From Nitrospirota bacterium (GTDB taxonomy: Bacteria > Nitrospirota > Thermodesulfovibrionia > Thermodesulfovibrionales > JdFR-85): a stretch of 32,428 bases of DNA. The position numbers and the translations under genes were made by a program. Below, piece by piece: positions 24,278 through 32,428 of the stretch (position 1 is the stretch's first letter; the number at the start of each line of letters is the position of its first letter). The DNA lies in contig WFMM01000104.1 of assembly GCA_015484595.1 (NCBI GenBank), positions 1 through 32,428 of the forward strand, in the 5' to 3' direction. A model generated the notes under the pieces. The model saw nothing but the letters and a program-made list of their open reading frames with translations. It had not been told where the DNA came from and did no database searches.

Positions 24278-24640
24278 TTAAAACTCCAATCCGCCTTCCC
24301 TTGCAGCATCGGCAAGGGCCTTTATCCGTCCATGATAGCGGAATCCACCTCTGTCAAAGACGACCTTTTTTATACCCTTCTCGATTGCCCTCTTTGCAAT
24401 CAACTGACCAACCTTCTTTGCTGACTCCACATTTCCGCCGTGCTTTATCTCAGCCTTTAGCTCTTTGTCAAGGGTGGACGCAGCCACCAATGTATGACCC
24501 TTCATGTCATCTATTATCTGGGCATAAATATGGTTTAAAGAACCATATACAGAAAGCCTTGGCCTTTCAGGGGTGCCAAAGACCTTCTTTCTGACCCTTC
24601 TATGTCTCCTTATCCTTGCCTGTCTTTTGGTCCTTTTCAA
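24278..24640 (-). CDS. rplR: 50S ribosomal protein L18
   Basis: A 120-residue 5S rRNA-binding protein: [40 protein letters not shown], then [20 protein letters not shown] and [11 protein letters not shown] at the end. The start is TTG at 24640 with AGGAGG about 11 nt upstream. Confidence 0.97.
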   Translation of the reverse strand: MKRTKRQARIRRHRRVRKKVFGTPERPRLSVYGSLNHIYAQIIDDMKGHTLVAASTLDKELKAEIKHGGNVESAKKVGQLIAKRAIEKGIKKVVFDRGGFRYHGRIKALADAAREGGLEF

Positions 24641-24657
24641 TTCAGCCTAACCTCCTG

Positions 24658-25203
24658 TTATTTTCCTGCCTTACCTGGTTTGAGTTTCAGACGCTCATCA
24701 GCATACCTTATACCCTTACCTTTATACGAATCCGGTGGTCTCAGTGCCCTTATGTTTGCAGCTGTCTGTCCCAGAAGCTGTTTATCTATTCCCATTAATG
24801 TAAGCTTTAGCGGCCTTGCTTTGTGATCAACCTCAGCCTTGATCCCGTCGGGCAGCTTAAACTCCACTGGATGTGAGTATCCAAGACCGAAAACAAGGGT
24901 ATCACCCTTGAGGTCAACCCTGTATCCAACTCCTACGATCTCCATCTCCTTTTTAAACCCCTCACTCACACCCTTTACCATGTTTGCTATAAGGCTTCTG
25001 GTAAGACCGTGAAGGGCCCTTTTCTGCCTGGTATCATCAGGGCGTTCAACCACTATCTGATTTTCCCTGACCTCTACCTTCATTGCTGGTGGGAACTCCC
25101 ACTGGAGCTCTCCCTTTGGCCCCTTCACCTTTATGGTGGTGTTATTTATGTTCACCTCAACACCCTTTGGAATATCAATCGGTTTCTTTCCTACTCTCGA
25201 CAT
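24658..25203 (-). CDS. rplF: 50S ribosomal protein L6
   Basis: 181 residues, with two tandem alpha/beta domains: SRVGKKPIDIPKGVEVNINN at the start and the C-terminal signature IRALRPPDSYKGKGIRYADE. It lies near the factor-binding site. 40 nt separate it from rpsH. Confidence 0.98.
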   Translation of the reverse strand: MSRVGKKPIDIPKGVEVNINNTTIKVKGPKGELQWEFPPAMKVEVRENQIVVERPDDTRQKRALHGLTRSLIANMVKGVSEGFKKEMEIVGVGYRVDLKGDTLVFGLGYSHPVEFKLPDGIKAEVDHKARPLKLTLMGIDKQLLGQTAANIRALRPPDSYKGKGIRYADERLKLKPGKAGK

Positions 25204-25243
25204 CTATCCACCTCTTCTTAAAAGTAACTGTTTTTAAAAATTA

Positions 25244-25636
25244 TCACCATATATAACAGAGTAGCTCTCCGCCTACCTTTTCCCTTCTGCACGCACGGTC
25301 ACTCTTTATCCCCTTCGGGGTGGTAAGTATGGCAATGCCTACACCACCCATCACACTGGGGATATCTTTGTAACCGACATAGACCCTTCTTCCTGGCTTA
25401 CTGACCCTCTTCAGTCCTGTAATAACACATTCACCATCAACATACTTCAGCGAGATACGCAGTATCCCCTTTCTTTTATCCTTGATGATCTTGTATGCCC
25501 TGATAAAGCCCTCTTCCTTCATAATCTTTGCTATGTCCAGTTTCATCCTCGAGGCTGGTATGTCCACCTTCTCAGCCTTTACCATTATTGCATTCCTAAT
25601 CCTTGTCAGCATGTCTGCAATTGGGTCTGTCAGCAT
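25244..25636 (-). CDS. rpsH: 30S ribosomal protein S8
   Basis: A 130-residue primary 16S rRNA-binding protein: [20 protein letters not shown], then [20 protein letters not shown] and the end [11 protein letters not shown]. In Escherichia coli S8 represses the spc operon by binding near rplE; no obvious mimic was checked here. Confidence 0.98.
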   Translation of the reverse strand: MLTDPIADMLTRIRNAIMVKAEKVDIPASRMKLDIAKIMKEEGFIRAYKIIKDKRKGILRISLKYVDGECVITGLKRVSKPGRRVYVGYKDIPSVMGGVGIAILTTPKGIKSDRACRREKVGGELLCYIW

Positions 25637-25647
25637 CTTTCACTCTC

Positions 25648-25833
25648 CTACCAGCTTGATTTTCTCACACCAGGAATCAATCCCTGGTGAGCAAGGGTTC
25701 TGAAACAAATCCTGCACATCTCAAACTTCCTCATGTAGGCCCTTGGCCTTCCACATATCTTACACCTGTTATAGGCCCTTACCTTGAACTTTGGTGGTCT
25801 CTTCTGCTTTTCAATCAAACACTTCTTTGCCAT
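25648..25833 (-). CDS. rpsN: 30S ribosomal protein S14, type Z
   Basis: 61 residues. This is the short zinc-binding form: C24, C27 (RCKICGRP) and C40, C43 (MCRICFR), with the ending [15 protein letters not shown]. The zinc form, L36 C+ and S4 C+ together show that this locus uses the zinc-dependent paralogues. Confidence 0.97.
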   Translation of the reverse strand: MAKKCLIEKQKRPPKFKVRAYNRCKICGRPRAYMRKFEMCRICFRTLAHQGLIPGVRKSSW

Positions 25834-25851
25834 TTTATCTCCCTGATAGCT

Positions 25852-26412
25852 TTATTTTCCTCTAAAGGGCATTCCCAGATTCTTAAGAAGAGCCTTTCCT
25901 TCCTCGTCAGTCTCTGCAGTCGTACAGATGGTGATATCAAACCCGTGAACCATCTCAACCTTGTCATAATCAATCTCAGGAAATATGTACTGCTCCTTCA
26001 CACCCATTGAGTAGTTTCCTCTTCCGTCAAAGCTCCTCGTAGAAAGCCCCCTGAAGTCCCTGATACGGGGGATGGCGATGCTAATCAGTTTATCTAAAAA
26101 CTCATACATCCTGTTACCTCTGAGGGTAACCCTGCAGCCTATGGGCATACCCTTTCTCAGTTTAAAGCCCGCAATAGACTTCTTTGCCTTCGTAACGACT
26201 GCCTTCTGCCCTGCTATTAAGCTCAGTTCATTCACTGCTGCGTCAAGAAGTTTAATGTTGCTTATTGCCTCTCCAAGACCACAGTTTAACACAATCTTTT
26301 CAAGCCTTGGAACCTGCATTATGGACTTGTAGGAGAACTCCTCCATTAACCTGGGGACAACCTCTTTAAAGTACTTTTCCTTCAGCCTTGGTATGTATTT
26401 CTCATCAGCCAT
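25852..26412 (-). CDS. rplE: 50S ribosomal protein L5
   Basis: 186 residues binding 5S rRNA and contacting S13: [60 protein letters not shown], then the C-terminal [20 protein letters not shown]. The start overlaps the rplX stop by one base (TAATG). Confidence 0.98.
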   Translation of the reverse strand: MADEKYIPRLKEKYFKEVVPRLMEEFSYKSIMQVPRLEKIVLNCGLGEAISNIKLLDAAVNELSLIAGQKAVVTKAKKSIAGFKLRKGMPIGCRVTLRGNRMYEFLDKLISIAIPRIRDFRGLSTRSFDGRGNYSMGVKEQYIFPEIDYDKVEMVHGFDITICTTAETDEEGKALLKNLGMPFRGK

Positions 26413-26732
26413 TACTGATCTATGACCTCCTTACACTTCTTGCAGACCCTCAGTTTTCTTCCATCATCAAGAATCCTGTTACCTATCCTGGTTGGTGCAT
26501 TACACCTCGGACATAAAAGCATGACATTTGATATGTGAATTGGTCCTTCCTTCTCTATAATTCCACCCTGAGAGTATTTCTGCGAGGGCTTCATGTGCCT
26601 CTTTATTATGTTTATCTTCTCCACTATTACCCTCTGTTTTTTGGGCAGAACTGCAAGCACCCTGCCCTTTTTACCCTTTTCCTTACCTGATATGACAAGC
26701 ACATTGTCGTCTTTCTTTATTCTCAATCCCAT
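26412..26732 (-). CDS. rplX: 50S ribosomal protein L24
   Basis: A 106-residue assembly-initiating protein. The KOW motif is seen in [20 protein letters not shown]. The C-terminal half has a zinc-ribbon-like pair, CPRC and CKKC. Two adjacent ATGs follow AGGAGG; the second (26732) has the better 6-nt spacing, the first (26735) adds one Met. A 30-codon longer frame is rplN read in another frame. Confidence 0.96.
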   Translation of the reverse strand: MGLRIKKDDNVLVISGKEKGKKGRVLAVLPKKQRVIVEKINIIKRHMKPSQKYSQGGIIEKEGPIHISNVMLLCPRCNAPTRIGNRILDDGRKLRVCKKCKEVIDQ

Positions 26733-26742
26733 CATATTCCTC

Positions 26743-27111
26743 CTATAAAACCTCTGGTGCCAGTGAGATGATCTTTGTAAACTCCTTCCACCTGAGTTCC
26801 CTTGCCACTGGACCAAACACACGGGTTCCTATTGGCTCACCCTGTGCATTTATCAACACACAGGCATTCTGGTCAAATCTGATGTAGGTGCCATCGGGTC
26901 TTCTGGTTTCCTTTTTGGTTCTTACTACCACTGCCTTGACCTTGGCTCCCTTTTTAACCGTTCCATCAGGAGATGCCTCCTTAACACTTGCAACGATAAT
27001 GTCTCCCACCCGGGCGTATCTCCGTTTTGACCCACCCAGGACCCTTATGCACATAACCTTCTTTGCTCCTGAGTTGTCAGCTACTTCAAGTATGCTCTGT
27101 TGCTGTATCAT
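26743..27111 (-). CDS. rplN: 50S ribosomal protein L14
   Basis: 122 residues: [40 protein letters not shown], then the C-terminal [20 protein letters not shown]. It sits near the 30S interface. Its TAG stop lies within the Shine-Dalgarno of rplX. Confidence 0.98.
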   Translation of the reverse strand: MIQQQSILEVADNSGAKKVMCIRVLGGSKRRYARVGDIIVASVKEASPDGTVKKGAKVKAVVVRTKKETRRPDGTYIRFDQNACVLINAQGEPIGTRVFGPVARELRWKEFTKIISLAPEVL

Positions 27112-27138
27112 CTTTGTGCTCTCCCCTTATATTCTTCC

Positions 27139-27384
27139 TTAACTTTCCCTGTTCATTATCTCCAAAACCACCCACCGCTTTGTCTTACTAAGGGGTCTCG
27201 ATTCAATAATCTTCACCGTATCGCCCATCCTGCATCGGTTCTCTTCGTCATGGGCCTTGAACTTGGTGGTTCTCTTGATGTATTTCTTGTATAGAGGATG
27301 CTTATAAAGCCTCGTAACCGCCACAGTTACGGTCTTGTCCATCTTGTCGCTTACAACCTTTCCAACGAAAACTTTTCTTGGCAT
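27139..27384 (-). CDS. rpsQ: 30S ribosomal protein S17
   Basis: 81 residues with an OB fold: [20 protein letters not shown], then [20 protein letters not shown] and [20 protein letters not shown], all strongly conserved. Starts ATG after GAGGGAGAG. Confidence 0.98.
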   Translation of the reverse strand: MPRKVFVGKVVSDKMDKTVTVAVTRLYKHPLYKKYIKRTTKFKAHDEENRCRMGDTVKIIESRPLSKTKRWVVLEIMNRES

Positions 27385-27404
27385 ACTCTCCCTCTTTATT
27401 AACT

Positions 27405-27620
27405 TTAATTATTGTTGTTGCTGGATTTCTCTTCCTTCTGCTTTTCCGTTATTATGGTCAGTATCCTCGCAATGTCCTTTCTCACGGCCTTTATCCGCAT
27501 TGGATTCTGTATCTCACCGGTTGCCTTCTGGAACCTGAGATTAAAGAGCTCCTTCCTCAGTTCCTTCTCCTTTTGTCTAAGCTCCTCTATGGTCATTGTC
27601 CTCAGTTCAGAGGGCCTCAA
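27405..27620 (-). CDS. rpmC: 50S ribosomal protein L29
   Basis: 71 residues, two-helix protein near the exit tunnel: [20 protein letters not shown] then [20 protein letters not shown]. The tail ends in SSNNNN. The start is TTG at 27620, overlapping the rplP stop (TTGA), with GGAGG upstream. Confidence 0.95.
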   Translation of the reverse strand: MRPSELRTMTIEELRQKEKELRKELFNLRFQKATGEIQNPMRIKAVRKDIARILTIITEKQKEEKSSNNNN

Positions 27621-28036
27621 ATTACCGCCTCCTTCCTCCTGACAATCTTCGTTTTAATTGGCAGTTTCTGCGAGGCAAGTCTCAGTGCCTCTGTGGCAAG
27701 CTCCTCTGGTACTCCAGCCATCTCGTAAAGTATCCTTCCAGGCTTTACAACTGCGACCCAGAACTCGGGGTTGCCCTTTCCCTTACCCATCCTCGTTTCT
27801 GCGGGCTTACGGGTGATGGGCTTGTCAGGAAATATCCTTATCCATATCTTTGCACCCTTTTTAACCTTCCTCGTAAGGGCAACACGGGCAGCCTCTATCT
27901 GACGGCTCGTAATCCATCCTGGCTCAAGGGCCTTAAGTGCATACTCTCCAAAGGAGACCTCCGAGCCCCTGTAGGCCTTGCCCTTCATCCTGCCCTTTTG
28001 TGTCTTTCGAAATTTTACCTTTTTTGGCATTAACAT
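27617..28036 (-). CDS. rplP: 50S ribosomal protein L16
   Basis: A 139-residue protein organising the A-site: [20 protein letters not shown], then [20 protein letters not shown] and [20 protein letters not shown]. The start is ATG at 28036, 9 nt after GCGAGG. The frame continues 13 codons upstream into the flank and terminal repeat of the MITE-like element; those codons are not L16. Confidence 0.97.
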   Translation of the reverse strand: MLMPKKVKFRKTQKGRMKGKAYRGSEVSFGEYALKALEPGWITSRQIEAARVALTRKVKKGAKIWIRIFPDKPITRKPAETRMGKGKGNPEFWVAVVKPGRILYEMAGVPEELATEALRLASQKLPIKTKIVRRKEAVI

Positions 28037-28063
28037 TGCTTTATACCTCGCTTTGTATTCACT

Positions 28064-28220
28064 GAGCCTGTTCAACAGGCTCTAACTTATTGATTTTTAA
28101 TTAAAATTCCTTATTCCAAAAATCTTTTACCCTTAGTATCTAAACACCAAAAATCTACTATTTTCGGGGCTCTGGGGGCGAAGCCCCCAGTGTATATCCT
28201 CAATTTTCTTGAACAGCCTC
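28064..28220. mobile_element. MITE-like non-coding element, long copy (rpsC-rplP gap)
   Basis: A 157-bp element bounded by GAGCCTGTTCAA and TTGAACAGCCTC and flanked by a perfect 8-bp direct repeat TATTCACT (28056-28063 and 28221-28228). The left end is the palindrome GAGCCTGTTCAACAGGCTC. An internal hairpin CTGGGGGC-GAA-GCCCCCAG lies near 28181-28199, within the segment missing from the short copy at 20528-20633. No coding frame, so any movement would need a transposase elsewhere. Confidence 0.85.
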
Positions 28221-28223
28221 TAT

Positions 28224-28877
28224 TCACTTTATGCTCTTTTGCTCAAGCACATCGCCTTTGTAAATCCACACCTTTACGCCAATCACTCCATATGTGGTCT
28301 TTGCCTCTGCAAAGCCATAGTCAATGTCTGCCCTGAAGGTATGAAGCGGAACCCTTCCGTCACGGTACCACTCACGACGGGCAATCTCTGCACCTGCAAG
28401 CCTTCCAGCTGCCTGCACCTTTATGCCCTGAGCACCAAACCTCATTGCTGCTGCAACTGCCTTCTTCATTGCCCTTCTGTAGGCAACCCTCTTTTCTATC
28501 TGCAAAGCTATGTTTTCAGCAACGAGCTGTGCATCAAGCTCAGGCTTTCTTATCTCCTTTATGTCAATGCTTACATTCTTGCCTGTCATTGCCACTATCT
28601 CTTTCTTTAGCTTTTCTACCTCCACACCCTTCTTACCTATAATAATTCCAGGCCTTGCCGTGTGTATGATAATCCTGACCTTCTGTCCTTCCTTCTCTCC
28701 AAGCCTTTCAATCTCTATCCTTGAAATACCAGCATGGTATAGTTTGTTCTTTATATACTTCCTTATACGCAGGTCTTCATGTAACTGTTCACCATAACCC
28801 TGCTCTCTGTACCACCTGGAATCCCATGTCCTTATGATACCTATCCTGTTTCCTATCGGATGAGTCTTATGTCCCAA
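28224..28877 (-). CDS. rpsC: 30S ribosomal protein S3
   Basis: 217 residues: [22 protein letters not shown] domain around [20 protein letters not shown], and the C-terminal domain with [20 protein letters not shown] and [20 protein letters not shown]. The start is TTG at 28877 after CTGGGGGTG. Its TGA stop (28226-28224) lies inside the 8-bp direct repeat flanking the MITE-like element. Confidence 0.98.
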   Translation of the reverse strand: MGHKTHPIGNRIGIIRTWDSRWYREQGYGEQLHEDLRIRKYIKNKLYHAGISRIEIERLGEKEGQKVRIIIHTARPGIIIGKKGVEVEKLKKEIVAMTGKNVSIDIKEIRKPELDAQLVAENIALQIEKRVAYRRAMKKAVAAAMRFGAQGIKVQAAGRLAGAEIARREWYRDGRVPLHTFRADIDYGFAEAKTTYGVIGVKVWIYKGDVLEQKSIK

Positions 28878-28895
28878 AATACACCCCCAGTAGAA

Positions 28896-28969
28896 GTTTT
28901 GAGTGTTTAGTCTTAAGTGTTAAATCTATTACACCTGAACGCCAAACACTCAACACTAAACACCCAACA
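28896..28969. repeat. TGAGTGTT palindromic repeat between rplV and rpsC
   Basis: TTTTGAGTGTTTAGTCTTAA (28897-28916) faces AAACACTCAACACTAAACAC (28944-28963): an irregular inverted repeat that could give a long hairpin. It starts at the rplV stop codon on the transcribed strand and belongs to the same word family as the copies at 9.9, 12.0 and 24.2 kb. Confidence 0.7.
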
Positions 28970-29317
28970 CTATTCACTTTCTTCCTCCTCTTCTGCAAGC
29001 ACAAGCGTTATGTGACTCGTCTTCTTTTTAATTATATTGGCTCTACCCATGGCTCTCGGGAAAAGTCTCTTCATTACAGGGCCTTCATCCACATAGGCCC
29101 TCACGATCCTCATCTCTTCAGGCTCAGCCACATCCTTTTGCTCGGCATTTGCCATTGCAGAGCGAAGAAGCTTCTCAACGAACCTTGCCCCCCTGTAAGG
29201 CATAAACTTAAGGGCAAGCATTGCTTCACCAGCCTTTTTTCCCCTTATAAGGTCTATTACCCTTCGAGCCTTTCTGGGTGTTATCCTTGCGTATCTTAAT
29301 ACTGCCCTTGCTTCCAT
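28970..29317 (-). CDS. rplV: 50S ribosomal protein L22
   Basis: 115 residues lining the exit tunnel: ARAVLRYARITPRKARRVID, RFVEKLLRSAMANAEQKDVA, then DEGPVMKRLFPRAMGRANII and KKKTSHITLVLAE. A 92-nt repeat-bearing gap separates it from rpsC, whereas rpsS is 2 nt upstream. Confidence 0.98.
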   Translation of the reverse strand: MEARAVLRYARITPRKARRVIDLIRGKKAGEAMLALKFMPYRGARFVEKLLRSAMANAEQKDVAEPEEMRIVRAYVDEGPVMKRLFPRAMGRANIIKKKTSHITLVLAEEEEESE

Positions 29318-29319
29318 GG

Positions 29320-29604
29320 CTACTTACCTCTCACCTTTGTTGTCTTTTCGCTTCCATGCCCTCTGTAGGTTCGGGTTGGTGCAAATTCACCCAGCTTGTG
29401 ACCAATCATGTTCTCCGTCACATACACAGGAATAAACTTGTTACCATTGTGCACTGCAAAGGTAAATCCGATGAACTCTGGCACTATAGTTGAACGTCTT
29501 GACCAGGTCTTGATGATCTTTTTGTCCCCGGTCTCGATCATCTTCTGAACCTTTTTCATCAGCTTCGGATCTACATAGGGTCCTTTTTTTAATGACCTTG
29601 GCAC
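29320..29604 (-). CDS. rpsS: 30S ribosomal protein S19
   Basis: 94 residues in the 30S head: [40 protein letters not shown], then [20 protein letters not shown] and GHGS. The start is GTG at 29604. Confidence 0.98.
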   Translation of the reverse strand: MPRSLKKGPYVDPKLMKKVQKMIETGDKKIIKTWSRRSTIVPEFIGFTFAVHNGNKFIPVYVTENMIGHKLGEFAPTRTYRGHGSEKTTKVRGK

Positions 29605-29615
29605 CTAATGCCTCC

Positions 29616-30434
29616 TTACTTTCTTCTCTTGATTATGTATTTATCGGTTCTACGGTTCTTTCTCGTTTTCACACCCTCTGGCTTACCCCACGGAGTACAG
29701 GCAGGTCTTCCACCAGAGGCCCTTCCCTCACCACCGCCAAGGGGATGGTCAACAGGGTTCATGGCAACGCCCCTGACGGTGGGCCTTCTGCCAAGCCACC
29801 TCTTTCTTCCAGCCTTTCCAAGATCTATGTTTTCGTGATCAACATTGCTTACCTGTCCCACCGTAGCCATACACTTTATCGGAACCAGCCTTACCTCACC
29901 TGAGGCAAGCTTGATCTGAGCGTATCTTTCGTCTTTTGCAACAAGCTGTGCCTGAACACCAGCACTTCTGGCAAGCTTTCCACCTTCTCCAGGGCGAAGC
30001 TCTATGTTATGTATAAATGTTCCAAGGGGGATGTTTTTAAGGGGAAGGGCATTTCCTATCTTTATCTCTGCATCAGGCCCTGACATCAGCTTATCACCCA
30101 CTTTTAAACCATGTGGAGCTATGATGTAACGCCTTTCTCCGTCAGCATACTTAAGAAGTGCAATCCTTGCGGTCCTGTTTGGGTCGTACTCTATGGTTTC
30201 CACCTCTGCAGGGATACCAATCTTATCTCTTTTGAAATCTATTATCCTGTAAAGCCTCTTGTTACCACCACCACGCTGCCAGGCGGTTATTCTGCCGTAG
30301 TTATTTCTTCCACCTGTCTTTTTCAGCGGCACGCAAAGAGGCTTATAGGGCTTGTCAGTCGTGATCTCACTGAAGTCACTTACTGACATGTATCTTCTGC
30401 CCGGTGATGTTGGCTTGTATATCCTTATTCCCAT
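29616..30434 (-). CDS. rplB: 50S ribosomal protein L2
   Basis: A 272-residue protein essential for subunit joining and peptidyl transfer: [20 protein letters not shown], then [20 protein letters not shown], and the C-terminal [20 protein letters not shown] containing the conserved catalytic-site histidine region. Ends KYIIKRRK. Confidence 0.98.
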   Translation of the reverse strand: MGIRIYKPTSPGRRYMSVSDFSEITTDKPYKPLCVPLKKTGGRNNYGRITAWQRGGGNKRLYRIIDFKRDKIGIPAEVETIEYDPNRTARIALLKYADGERRYIIAPHGLKVGDKLMSGPDAEIKIGNALPLKNIPLGTFIHNIELRPGEGGKLARSAGVQAQLVAKDERYAQIKLASGEVRLVPIKCMATVGQVSNVDHENIDLGKAGRKRWLGRRPTVRGVAMNPVDHPLGGGEGRASGGRPACTPWGKPEGVKTRKNRRTDKYIIKRRK

Positions 30435-30435
30435 C

Positions 30436-30726
30436 TTATACTCCCTCTATGAAGTCCAGTTTTTCACCCTTCTTCAGGGTTATTATTGCCTTCTTCATCG
30501 CCCTCGTCCTTCCCTCGGACATGCCCATTCTCTTCTTCTTTGGCTTGACATTTATGGTTGCCACCTTGTCAACCTTCACATTGAAAAGCTCTTCAAAGGC
30601 CCTCTTTATCTCGATCTTGTTCGCCTTTCTGTCAACCTCCACGATTAACTTATTACCTGTCTCCTTCAGGTATGTTGCCTTCTCAGTAAAGAGCGGTCTC
30701 AGTATAACATCGTGCGGGTCTCTCAT
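30436..30726 (-). CDS. rplW: 50S ribosomal protein L23
   Basis: A 96-residue exit-tunnel protein that docks trigger factor and [43 protein letters not shown], then [20 protein letters not shown]. It overlaps rplD by 4 nt and sits 1 nt before rplB. Confidence 0.97.
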   Translation of the reverse strand: MRDPHDVILRPLFTEKATYLKETGNKLIVEVDRKANKIEIKRAFEELFNVKVDKVATINVKPKKKRMGMSEGRTRAMKKAIITLKKGEKLDFIEGV

Positions 30727-31349
30727 CCCCAGACCTCCTGTATCTTCTTAAGGGCATCCTTGGTTATCACCAGATTCTGATGAACCAGCACTTCGTAGGT
30801 GTTCAGATCCTGAGCCCTCATCACATCAACTCCTGGTATATTCCTTGCCGAAAGGAAGACATTTTCGTCCTTGTCTTCTGTTACAACAAGTACGCTTGAG
30901 CTGTCAAGATTAAGACCTTTAAGAAAGGCTACCATGTCCTTTGTCCTGGGTTTATCAAAGTTTAAAGAGTCAACAACAGTAAGTTCACCGTCTTTCAGCT
31001 TGGCACTTAAAGCTACCTTTAGTGCAAGCCTTTTTTGCTTCTTCGGCAACTTATAGGAATAATCCCTTGGCTGAGGGCCAAAAACCACACCGCCACCCTT
31101 CCACAGTGGTGACCTAATACTTCCATGCCTTGCCCTGCCTGTGTGTTTCTGCCTCCAGGGCTTTTTTCCACCGCCTCTTACCATGCCGCGTGTCTTTGTG
31201 GCATGAGTGCCCTGGCGCTGGTTGGCAAGGTAATTTACCACGGCTGTGTGGAGTATATCCTTTCTGACCTCCAGCCCAAAGATATTCTCTGGAAGTGTTA
31301 TCTTTCCTACTACCTTATTCTCCCTGTCCTTGACCTCAATCTCTGGCAT
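30723..31349 (-). CDS. rplD: 50S ribosomal protein L4
   Basis: 208 residues. The tunnel-entering loop is intact: [60 protein letters not shown]. In Escherichia coli L4 autoregulates the S10 operon; the leader is outside this window, as tuf precedes rpsJ directly. Confidence 0.98.
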   Translation of the reverse strand: MPEIEVKDRENKVVGKITLPENIFGLEVRKDILHTAVVNYLANQRQGTHATKTRGMVRGGGKKPWRQKHTGRARHGSIRSPLWKGGGVVFGPQPRDYSYKLPKKQKRLALKVALSAKLKDGELTVVDSLNFDKPRTKDMVAFLKGLNLDSSSVLVVTEDKDENVFLSARNIPGVDVMRAQDLNTYEVLVHQNLVITKDALKKIQEVWG

Positions 31350-31350
31350 A

Positions 31351-31965
31351 TCAGTCGTCCTTCCTCACCTCTATATATCCACCCGATGGTCCGGGTATTG
31401 CACCTTTTATTAACAGGAGATTCTGCTCGGGCTTTACATCCACCACTGTGAGATTCCTGACGGTAACCCTCACATTTCCCATTCGCCCTGGCATTCCCTT
31501 ATTCTTCCACACCCTTGAAGGGAAAGCACTTGCACCAATTGAACCAGGTGCCCTGTTAAACATGGAGCCGTGAGAGCCTGGCCCACCACCATAACCGTGT
31601 CTCTTCATAACACCCTGAAAGCCCTTACCCTTTGAGATACCACTTACATGCACCCTGTCACCCTTCTGAAACCTCTCCACCGTTATGACATCTCCCACAT
31701 TTAGCTCCTTCATAGGAAACTCCCTTAGCACCCTGTAAGGTGGGGTGCCTGCCTTCCTGAAATGCCCCTTCATGGGTTTATTTACCTTCTTTTCCTTTTT
31801 TATCTCATCAAAACCAATCTGCACTGCTTCGTATCCATCGGTCTCTACTGTCTTTACCTGCACCACCTGACAGGGGCCTGCCTCCACCACTGTTACAGGG
31901 ATGACATTGCCCTTTTCATCAAAAACCTGCGTCATTCCAAGTTTTCTTCCAAGAATCCCTGTCAT
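31351..31965 (-). CDS. rplC: 50S ribosomal protein L3
   Basis: 204 residues: [20 protein letters not shown], then the extended loop [60 protein letters not shown]. It overlaps rpsJ by 4 nt. Confidence 0.98.
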   Translation of the reverse strand: MTGILGRKLGMTQVFDEKGNVIPVTVVEAGPCQVVQVKTVETDGYEAVQIGFDEIKKEKKVNKPMKGHFRKAGTPPYRVLREFPMKELNVGDVITVERFQKGDRVHVSGISKGKGFQGVMKRHGYGGGPGSHGSMFNRAPGSIGASAFPSRVWKNKGMPGRMGNVRVTVRNLTVVDVKPEQNLLLIKGAIPGPSGGYIEVRKDD

Positions 31966-32267
31966 AACTTTATCTCCACATCCACCCCTGCAGCCAGCTC
32001 AAGCCTCATAAGCTCATCCACTGTCTGAGGGGTTGGGTCATAGATATCAATAAGTCTTTTGTGAGTCCTTATCTCAAACTGCTCCCTTGACTTTTTATCT
32101 ATATGAGGAGACCTCAGCACCGTGTACTTCTGTATCCTTGTTGGAAGCGGAACCGGCCCTGCTATCCTTGCTCCGGTCCTCTTTGCAGTCTCCACTATCT
32201 CCTTTACCGACTGATCAAGTATCCTGTGGTCGTATGCCTTGAGTTTTATCCTTATCTTCTGATCCAT
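31962..32267 (-). CDS. rpsJ: 30S ribosomal protein S10 (NusE)
   Basis: 101 residues: [60 protein letters not shown] and the end [11 protein letters not shown]-like ([11 protein letters not shown]). S10 also acts with NusB in antitermination. Directly downstream of tuf (13 nt). Confidence 0.98.
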   Translation of the reverse strand: MDQKIRIKLKAYDHRILDQSVKEIVETAKRTGARIAGPVPLPTRIQKYTVLRSPHIDKKSREQFEIRTHKRLIDIYDPTPQTVDELMRLELAAGVDVEIKL

Positions 32268-32280
32268 GGTCTCCCTGCTT

Positions 32281-32428
32281 CTTTACTCTAAGATTTTAGT
32301 AACCACACCTGCTCCTACCGTGCGGCCACCTTCCCTGATTGCAAACCTCAAGCCCTCTTCCATTGCAACCGTCGTTATCAGCTCCACCTCTATGTTTACA
32401 TTGTCCCCTGGCATCACCATCTCCACTC
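32281..32428 (-). CDS. tuf: Elongation factor Tu (partial, C-terminal part only)
   Basis: The last 49 codons of EF-Tu are present: [20 protein letters not shown], then [20 protein letters not shown] and VVTKILE before the stop. This is domain III. The N-terminal GTPase domain is beyond the window edge. Position before rpsJ is the usual str-S10 junction. Confidence 0.97.

Noticed and set aside
28037-28075. N-terminal extension of L16
   Set aside because: The added residues come from the spacer, direct repeat and terminal repeat of the MITE-like element; L16 homology begins at the ATG at 28036.

Overview
The window looks like a chromosomal segment of a Gram-negative, probably anaerobic bacterium. 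The Lpt lipopolysaccharide-export permeases and two signal-peptide-bearing beta-barrel proteins show an outer membrane. The oxygen-sensitive two-subunit indolepyruvate:ferredoxin oxidoreductase and phenylacetate-CoA ligase suggest anaerobic aromatic amino-acid metabolism. The gene mix and protein style fit Nitrospirota (Thermodesulfovibrionia-like) or a deltaproteobacterial lineage, but this is inference; no rRNA gene is present to settle it. I see no tRNA, rRNA or CRISPR.

Layout. 1-1775 (minus): lptF and the start of lptG, truncated by the window edge. 1838-2654 (plus): a Phd/YefM-PIN toxin-antitoxin pair in AT-rich DNA. 2655-6274 (plus): a structured leader, a porin and an alginate-export-like barrel, each with its own promoter candidate and terminator. 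6331-7248 (plus): a coiled-coil protein followed by a Uma2-family nuclease. 7253-16242 (minus): one apparent operon, iorA-iorB-paaK-ACT-livK-livH-livM-livG-livF, read from a promoter candidate near 16.3 kb. It joins arylacetate/aryl-pyruvate interconversion to an ABC importer of the branched-chain amino-acid class. 16386-17285 (plus): an 82-bp tandem hairpin array, a palindrome, a stand-alone Lrp/AsnC ligand-binding domain and a small archaeal-type Toprim protein. 17339-32428 (minus): the S10, spc and alpha ribosomal operons as one co-directional run from tuf (partial) to rplQ, including secY, map, infA and rpoA, and ending in a 28-codon predicted membrane peptide immediately after rplQ.

The most unusual structure is in the gaps. 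The ribosomal run is tightly packed except at four places, and those gaps contain repeats. Two (infA-rpmJ and rpsC-rplP) hold copies of the same 106/157-bp non-coding element, with imperfect 12-bp terminal inverted repeats and 6- or 8-bp flanking direct repeats: a MITE-like element. Removing the rpsC-rplP copy leaves a normal 22-nt spacer. Two others (rplR-rpsE, rplV-rpsC) and several liv/ACT gaps hold short palindromic repeats built from TGAGTGT and GTGTAGGG words, mostly placed just 3' of a stop codon. These look like mobile or recombinogenic repeats tolerated only between genes in essential operons, possibly acting as RNA hairpins in the polycistronic messages.
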